A stretch of DNA of 34,537 bases from Accumulibacter sp. (GTDB lineage: Bacteria > Pseudomonadota > Gammaproteobacteria > Burkholderiales > Rhodocyclaceae): contig NZ_JAPUVR010000066.1 of assembly GCF_029255125.1 (NCBI RefSeq), positions 1 to 34,537 of the forward strand, in the 5' to 3' direction. Position numbers and translations under genes: made by a program. The notes below the pieces were generated by a model. That model was given only the letters and a program-made list of their open reading frames with translations, did no database searches and was not told the DNA's origin. Each line of letters opens with the position of its first letter. The first letter of the stretch is position 1. Shown in pieces: positions 30,172 to 34,537 of this stretch.

Positions 30172-31057
30172 GGCAAGCCGCGAACTGCGCACGCTGCGCG
30201 ACCTGATGCGCTTTGCCGTCAGCCGCTTCAACGAGGCCGGTGTGTTCTTTGGACATGGCAGCGACAACGCCTGGGACGAAGCCGCCTACCTGCTGCTGCA
30301 TTGCCTGCACCTGCCGCTCGACCGCCTGGAGCCCTTTCTCGACGCCCGCCTGACGCGCAGCGAACGCACCCAATGCGTGCAACTGATCGCTCGCCGGATC
30401 GGCGAGCGGCTGCCCGCCGCGTACCTCACCAACGAAGCCTGGTTGGGCGAGTATCGCTTCTACGTGGACCGGCGTGTCATCGTTCCCCGCTCGTTCATCG
30501 GCGAACTGCTGCGCGAGCGCCTGACACCGTGGATCGCTGAACCCGATGAAATCACCAGCGTGCTCGACCTGTGCACCGGGTCGGCCTGCCTGGCGATCAT
30601 CGCCGCGCACGTCTTTCCGGCCGCACTGGTCGATGCCGTAGACGTTTCAGCCGACGCGCTCGCCGTCGCCCGGCGCAACGTCACCGATCACGCGCTGGAC
30701 GAGCGCGTCCGGCTGATCGAATCCGACCTCTTCGCTGGCCTGCGCGGCCGACGCTACGACCTGATCGTGAGCAATCCGCCCTACGTCGATGCCGCGACGA
30801 TGGCCACGCTGCCTGCTGAATACCGCTGCGAACCCGAACTGGCGCTGGCCAGCGGCGTCGACGGACTCGATCTGACGCGCGCCATCATCGCCCAGGCGCG
30901 CCGACACCTCGCACCGCACGGACTGCTCATCGTCGAGATTGGCCACAATCGCGACACGCTGGAAGCCGCCTTCCCCGACCTCCCATTCACCTGGCTGGAA
31001 ACGAGCGCGGGCGATCGCTACGTCTTCCTCCTGCAGCACGAGGATCTGCCCCAATGA
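30164..31057 (+). CDS. prmB: Ribosomal protein L3 N5-glutamine methyltransferase PrmB
   Basis: 297 residues. It methylates a glutamine of ribosomal protein L3 with S-adenosylmethionine. The SAM loop [13 protein letters not shown] is at 133-145 and the catalytic NPPY at 204-207. [10 protein letters not shown] near 107 distinguishes PrmB from the related PrmC, which has VPRPETE-type residues there. The start ATG lies inside the last codons of dapE (8-base overlap), and its stop overlaps the pepN start (ATGA), so dapE, prmB and pepN are probably translated in series. Confidence 0.95.
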   Translation: MSEASRELRTLRDLMRFAVSRFNEAGVFFGHGSDNAWDEAAYLLLHCLHLPLDRLEPFLDARLTRSERTQCVQLIARRIGERLPAAYLTNEAWLGEYRFYVDRRVIVPRSFIGELLRERLTPWIAEPDEITSVLDLCTGSACLAIIAAHVFPAALVDAVDVSADALAVARRNVTDHALDERVRLIESDLFAGLRGRRYDLIVSNPPYVDAATMATLPAEYRCEPELALASGVDGLDLTRAIIAQARRHLAPHGLLIVEIGHNRDTLEAAFPDLPFTWLETSAGDRYVFLLQHEDLPQ

Positions 31058-33723
31058 CGACGCCAGCGATAAAGCGGGTCCGGCGCGAGGACTACGCTCC
31101 ACCGCCTTTCCTGGTCGACCAGGTCGCCCTGGAACTCGATTTCCGGTCCGGCGAAGTCATCGTCGACAGCCAACTGCACCTGCGGCGGAACCCGGCGGCG
31201 GCTCCCGGACAGGCGCTGCAGCTCGACGGGTATGGCCTGCAGACGATTTCGCTGACGCTCGACGGCGTGCCGCTGAGCGCGGACCGCTACACCTGTAGCG
31301 ACACGCTGCTGTGCATCGCCGAGGTTGCCGATCGCCTGACGCTGAGCACGCGCACGCGCATCGACGCCGATCACAACAGCAGTCTGTCGGGCCTCTACCG
31401 GTCGCAGAACGGCTACTTCACCCAGTGCGAGGCGCAAGGCTTTCGCCGCATCACCTGGTTTCCCGACCGCCCGGACGTCATGTCGACCTACAGCGTGACC
31501 TTGCATGCCGACCGGGAAAACCTGCCGGTCCTCCTGGCGAACGGCAACCCGGTCGGCAGCGGCGAACACGGCGATGGTCGGCACTGGGCAAAATGGCACG
31601 ACCCTTTCCCCAAGCCGTGCTACCTCTTCGCCGTCGTCGCCGCACGCCTCGATGTGCTGCGCGACGACTTCGTCACCGCCGACGGTCGCCGCGTGCAATT
31701 GGCGCTCTATGTCGAGCCGGGCAAGAGCGACCAGTGTGCGCACGCGCTCGACGCACTCAAGCGCGCGATGCGTTGGGATGAGCAGGTCTTCGGTCTCACC
31801 TGCGACCTCGACCACTACATGATCGTCGCCGTCAGCGACTTCAACATGGGCGCGATGGAGAACAAGGGGCTGAATATCTTCAACACAAAGTACGTCCTTG
31901 CCCGCCCGGATACGGCCACCGATGTGGACTATGAAAACGTCGACCGCGTCGTCGCGCACGAGTACTTTCACAACTGGACCGGCAACCGCGTCACCTGCCG
32001 CGACTGGTTCCAGTTGTCCCTCAAGGAAGGGCTGACCGTTTTCCGCGACCAGGAATTCACCGCCGACACGCACAATCGCGCACTCGCCCGCATCCGCGAC
32101 GTGCGCACGCTGCGCGCCGTACAGTTCCCCGAGGACGCTGGACCGATGGCACATCCGGTGCGACCCGAGGCCTACGTCGAGATCAACAACTTCTACACCA
32201 GCACCGTCTATGAAAAGGGTGCCGAGGTCGTGCGCATGATCCACACGCTGCTCGGCGAAGCGGGCTTTCGCCGTGGCATGGACCTGTATTTCGCGCGCCA
32301 CGACGGCCAGGCGGTGACCTGTGACGACTTCGTCGCCGCGATGGCCAATGCCAGCGGCGTAGACCTGCAGCAGTTCATGCGCTGGTACGACCACGCAGGT
32401 ACGCCGCGCATCCGGGTGCGCGGCGATTACGACGCCGAACAGCGGCGCTATGTGCTTGCCCTGACGCAGGAGCGCCCGAGCGCGCCAGCTACGGCGGCGT
32501 CCGACCTGCCCTTCCATATCCCGGTCGCCGTCGGCCTGTGCGGAAGCGATGGGCACGACCTGCCGCTCGTCCTTGCCGCCGAGCTGGCCGGCCACAGCGC
32601 GAACGGACAACCGGCCGCGGCGCCGACGACACGCGTCCTGTCGCTTACCGAACGCCACCAGGAATTCGTTTTCCTGGCCGTCGACGCGGCGCCCGTCCCT
32701 TCGCTGCTGCGCAACTTCTCGGCCCCAGTCATCGTCGAGTATGCCTGGCGTGATGAAGAGTTGACCCATTTGCTCGCCTACGACAGCGACCCCTTCAACC
32801 GTTGGGAAGCGGGTCAACGCCTGACCAGCCGACTGATCCTGGCCGCCACGGCCGAACTGACGCAAGGTCGACCGGTGCGCTGGCCAGAGAGCATCGCGCG
32901 CGCGCTGGCACGCGTCCTCGAACTCGCAGAATCCGACCCGGCGTTTGCCGCCGAAACGCTGACCCTGCCAGGCGAGGCTACGCTCGCCGAAGAAATGGCA
33001 GTTGTCGACCCGGCGGCACTGCACGCTGCGCGCAATGGATTGCGCTGCTTCCTTGCCGAGCAGATGGCCCGGCAACTGGAACAGTGTTACGCCAGCCTGA
33101 GCGCGACGGGCGGCTACCAAGCAACGCCCAGCGCCGCCGGCCGGCGAGCGCTGCGCAACGTCTGCCTGAGCTATCTCGGCGAACTGCGCACGCAGGAAAC
33201 CCGTACCCGCGCGTTCGCCCAATTCGTGTCGGCCGACAACATGACCGACCAGTTCGCTGCCCTGGCCGTCCTCGCCCAGGACGACTGCGCGGAGCGCGGA
33301 CGCGCGCTGACTGCTTTCTACGAGCGCTGGCAGAACGAAGCGCTGGTCGTCGACAAGTGGCTGGCGGTACAGGCGGCAAGCCGCCTACCCGAGACGCTGG
33401 CGGTGGTTCAGCGGCTGCTCGAGCACCCAGCCTTCGAGCGGCACAACCCGAACAAAGTCTATGCGCTGCTTAACACTTTCGGCAACAACCACGTCCGCTT
33501 CCACGCCGCCGACGGCAGCGCCTACCGCTTCCTGGCCGAGCAAATTGGCGAGATCGATCAGTTCAACCCACAGGTCGCCGCCCGCCTGGCACGCCGCTTC
33601 GACCGCTGGCGCCGGTTTACCGCGGAACATCAGCAGCACGCGCAAGACGCACTCACCGGGCTGCTGACCATGCGCAGGCTATCGCCCGACGTCGGCGAGG
33701 TCGTTGAGCGCGCGCTGGCCTAA
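31054..33723 (+). CDS. pepN: Aminopeptidase N (M1 family)
   Basis: 889 residues, full length. A cytoplasmic zinc aminopeptidase that removes N-terminal residues from peptides. The substrate-gripping GAMEN is at 266-270, the zinc motif HEYFH at 302-306 and the third ligand E325 in SLKEGLTVF. The N-terminal beta domain, catalytic domain, small beta domain and helical C-terminal domain are all covered, with no break. It is the E. coli PepN type rather than the animal or actinobacterial type, judged by length and the C-terminal FNPQVAARLARRFDRWRRF block. It starts with a four-base overlap after prmB and ends the gene cluster; what follows is non-coding and decayed. Confidence 0.97.
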   Translation: MTTPAIKRVRREDYAPPPFLVDQVALELDFRSGEVIVDSQLHLRRNPAAAPGQALQLDGYGLQTISLTLDGVPLSADRYTCSDTLLCIAEVADRLTLSTRTRIDADHNSSLSGLYRSQNGYFTQCEAQGFRRITWFPDRPDVMSTYSVTLHADRENLPVLLANGNPVGSGEHGDGRHWAKWHDPFPKPCYLFAVVAARLDVLRDDFVTADGRRVQLALYVEPGKSDQCAHALDALKRAMRWDEQVFGLTCDLDHYMIVAVSDFNMGAMENKGLNIFNTKYVLARPDTATDVDYENVDRVVAHEYFHNWTGNRVTCRDWFQLSLKEGLTVFRDQEFTADTHNRALARIRDVRTLRAVQFPEDAGPMAHPVRPEAYVEINNFYTSTVYEKGAEVVRMIHTLLGEAGFRRGMDLYFARHDGQAVTCDDFVAAMANASGVDLQQFMRWYDHAGTPRIRVRGDYDAEQRRYVLALTQERPSAPATAASDLPFHIPVAVGLCGSDGHDLPLVLAAELAGHSANGQPAAAPTTRVLSLTERHQEFVFLAVDAAPVPSLLRNFSAPVIVEYAWRDEELTHLLAYDSDPFNRWEAGQRLTSRLILAATAELTQGRPVRWPESIARALARVLELAESDPAFAAETLTLPGEATLAEEMAVVDPAALHAARNGLRCFLAEQMARQLEQCYASLSATGGYQATPSAAGRRALRNVCLSYLGELRTQETRTRAFAQFVSADNMTDQFAALAVLAQDDCAERGRALTAFYERWQNEALVVDKWLAVQAASRLPETLAVVQRLLEHPAFERHNPNKVYALLNTFGNNHVRFHAADGSAYRFLAEQIGEIDQFNPQVAARLARRFDRWRRFTAEHQQHAQDALTGLLTMRRLSPDVGEVVERALA

Positions 33724-34112
33724 CGGGCAGGGACCCCGCGCCGAGTACACCCGGGCCATGCACCCTGGCATCCATGGCCTGCACACAAACAACTGGCCTG
33801 GCGTCAGGGATGACATTAGCGCGATTCGACCGTCGCCCCGAGCCGGAAAAGGTGTTTGCGGTCTCTCGGGCACGCGCTTGACCTGCGGCCGATGTTTCGT
33901 CACCAGGAGCATGGCACGAACGCCCGCTCGTTCCTGAGCGTGCTTGCCAACCGGTAAGCGTGGATCCAGTGGGAAAAGCCCGAGCCCGCCTCTCACGCCA
34001 TCGTGACCGCGCCCTTGCTTACTGCATGGCGCACGTTCGGCTGGATGGCGGCGGCATGGAAGCCAAATGACGGGAAGGCCAGTTGCGAAAGTGAACTAGC
34101 CCCTTGGCTTCA
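33724..34112. other. Gene-poor, apparently decayed stretch after pepN
   Basis: About 390 bases without an intact gene. An open frame at 33704-33937 overlaps the pepN end and has no ribosome binding site or family resemblance. The only recognisable content is a short segment that reads like a transposase fragment (33844-33957). No terminator with a T-run is evident after pepN. Confidence 0.6.
33844..33957 (+). pseudogene. Possible remnant of an IS1634/IS4-type transposase
   Basis: One frame reads CLRSLGHALDLRPMF then RHQEHGTNARSFLSVLANR and a stop. This resembles the conserved RSLK-x-LGLRPVYH...HLFISVLAY block near the C-terminus of IS1634-group transposases. Neither the upstream catalytic part nor the downstream end is present, and no terminal inverted repeats were found. 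The fragment is short, so the resemblance could be coincidental. Confidence 0.35.
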
Positions 34113-34162
34113 TGGTGCCGCTGGACGGAATCGAACTGTCGACCTACGCATTACGAATGCGT
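34113..34162 (-). tRNA. 3' part of tRNA-Thr(CGT), displaced attachment-site fragment
   Basis: On the minus strand the sequence folds as the last 50 bases of a tRNA: anticodon stem ACGCA/TGCGT with loop TTCGTAA (anticodon CGT, threonine), variable loop AGGTC, T arm with loop TTCGATT, acceptor strand CAGCGGC, A and CCA. The 5' acceptor GCCGCTG, D arm and start are missing; homology stops at the anticodon stem. The T stem has one A-C mismatch (GACAG/CCGTC), as expected in a copy no longer under selection. An integrase gene follows 165 bases away, so this is best read as an attachment-site remnant left by integration. Confidence 0.85.
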
Positions 34163-34191
34163 GAGCAGGGGCAAACCTACGCATTAACGAA
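34142..34191. repeat. Direct repeat of the tRNA-Thr core at the element edge
   Basis: ACCTACGCATTACGAA (34142-34157), which is the anticodon loop, anticodon stem and part of the variable loop of the tRNA fragment, recurs as ACCTACGCATTAACGAA (34175-34191) with one extra A. The copies are 33 bases apart. The second copy is outside the tRNA fragment, on the element side. Confidence 0.8.
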
Positions 34192-34241
34192 CCTTAATAA
34201 TGATTGACGGAGCAGTATGTTAGCCCTACACTGACCTTAAC

Positions 34242-34297
34242 GGGGTTACACCAAAGTCGATCGTTTTTGACCCGAAACGTAACCCCGGCGTAACCCC
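34242..34297. repeat. GTAACCCC repeats upstream of the integrase gene
   Basis: GTAACCCCGG occurs at 34279-34288 and 34290-34299, one helical turn (11 bases) apart, and again inside the integrase gene at 34444-34453. GGGGTTAC at 34242-34249 is an inverted copy of the core. Repeats in such phase near an integrase are typical of arm-type integrase, excisionase or repressor binding sites. They also overlap the likely integrase promoter. Confidence 0.6.
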
Positions 34298-34326
34298 GGG
34301 GAAGACTAAATGCATAAGGTCACGTC

Positions 34327-34537
34327 ATGAGCGCTGCATCGAGGTTCCAGTTCAACAAAGAGCGAATCCTTGCCCTGCCTGCTTCTGCGGCTGGCACGCG
34401 GGCGACTTATCGCGACACGAAGACACCGGGCCTACAGCTTCGCGTAACCCCGGCAGGCGTGAAAACCTTTTCCATGTACCGGCGCACCAAGGGCGGCGGT
34501 CCGGAACGCGTGACCTTGGGTCGCTTCCCTGCCATGA
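34327..34537 (+). CDS. int: Tyrosine-type integrase, N-terminal part, cut by the window end
   Basis: The frame is open from ATG 34327 to the last base, giving 70 residues. After a short lead (SAASRFQFNKERILALP) comes the N-terminal arm DNA-binding domain (DUF4102 type) of P4-like tyrosine recombinases: YRDTKTPGLQLRVTPAG at about 27-43, then KTFSMYRRTKGGG and VTLGRFPAM. AAGG lies seven bases before the start. Such integrases insert phages and genomic islands into tRNA genes, matching the tRNA-Thr fragment alongside. The catalytic domain with its Arg-His-Arg-Tyr residues is outside the window, so intactness is unknown. Confidence 0.88.
   Translation, partial: MSAASRFQFNKERILALPASAAGTRATYRDTKTPGLQLRVTPAGVKTFSMYRRTKGGGPERVTLGRFPAM

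Noticed and set aside
31018-33222. 734-residue open frame on the minus strand
   Set aside because: Lies wholly opposite prmB/pepN, whose motifs are intact. Long antisense frames are expected at this GC content and its protein shows no recognisable family.
33704-33937. 77-residue open frame after pepN
   Set aside because: Overlaps the pepN stop, has no ribosome binding site and shows no family likeness; treated as non-coding.

Overview
The window is a GC-rich (roughly 60-65% by eye), tightly packed bacterial chromosome segment. Gene content and order (smc-zipA-ligA, dapC-dapD-pilU-dapE-prmB, divergent pmbA/darP) and protein similarity suggest a betaproteobacterium of the Rhodocyclales, probably Accumulibacter- or Dechloromonas-like. 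This placement is inference from recalled families; no search was run.

Layout. (1) 1-4.4 kb, plus strand: a membrane-anchored coiled-coil protein with a SPOR-like domain, a long acyl-CoA:acetate/3-ketoacid CoA-transferase with an extra C-terminal domain, and a carbonyl-reductase-like SDR. (2) 4.5-7.9 kb: a TRAP transporter. Its membrane genes dctQ-dctM (plus) converge on the binding-protein gene dctP (minus) across a perfect bidirectional hairpin terminator. (3) 8.1-10.7 kb: pmbA (minus) diverges from darP-mogA (plus). (4) 10.8-12.4 kb, minus: an uncharacterised protein with a PilZ-like motif pair, preceded by a tiny overlapping ORF. (5) 12.6-15.6 kb, plus: gltX, then a membrane-anchored Ala/Glu/Arg-rich helical protein ending in a response-regulator receiver domain. 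(6) 25.0-15.7 kb, minus: a seven-gene run smc-zipA-ligA-hpt-MTAP/MTIP-def-LMW-PTP. (7) 25.2-33.7 kb, plus: queF, dapC, dapD, pilU, dapE, prmB, pepN. (8) 33.7-34.5 kb: a decayed region with a probable transposase scrap, a 50-nt 3' fragment of tRNA-Thr(CGT), short repeats, and the 5' end of a tyrosine integrase gene cut by the window edge.

How it fits together. Most genes are housekeeping: chromosome structure and division (smc, zipA, ligA), meso-diaminopimelate/lysine synthesis by the succinylase route (dapC, dapD, dapE), translation and ribosome maturation (gltX, darP, prmB, def), purine salvage (hpt, MTIP), queuosine (queF) and molybdopterin (mogA). The CoA-transferase and TRAP transporter point to organic-acid metabolism. 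The most unusual items are the tethered receiver protein, the PilZ-like protein, the CoA-transferase extension, the inverted repeat between smc and queF, and the right edge, which looks like one end of an integrative element inserted in a tRNA-Thr gene. The element's cargo lies outside the window.
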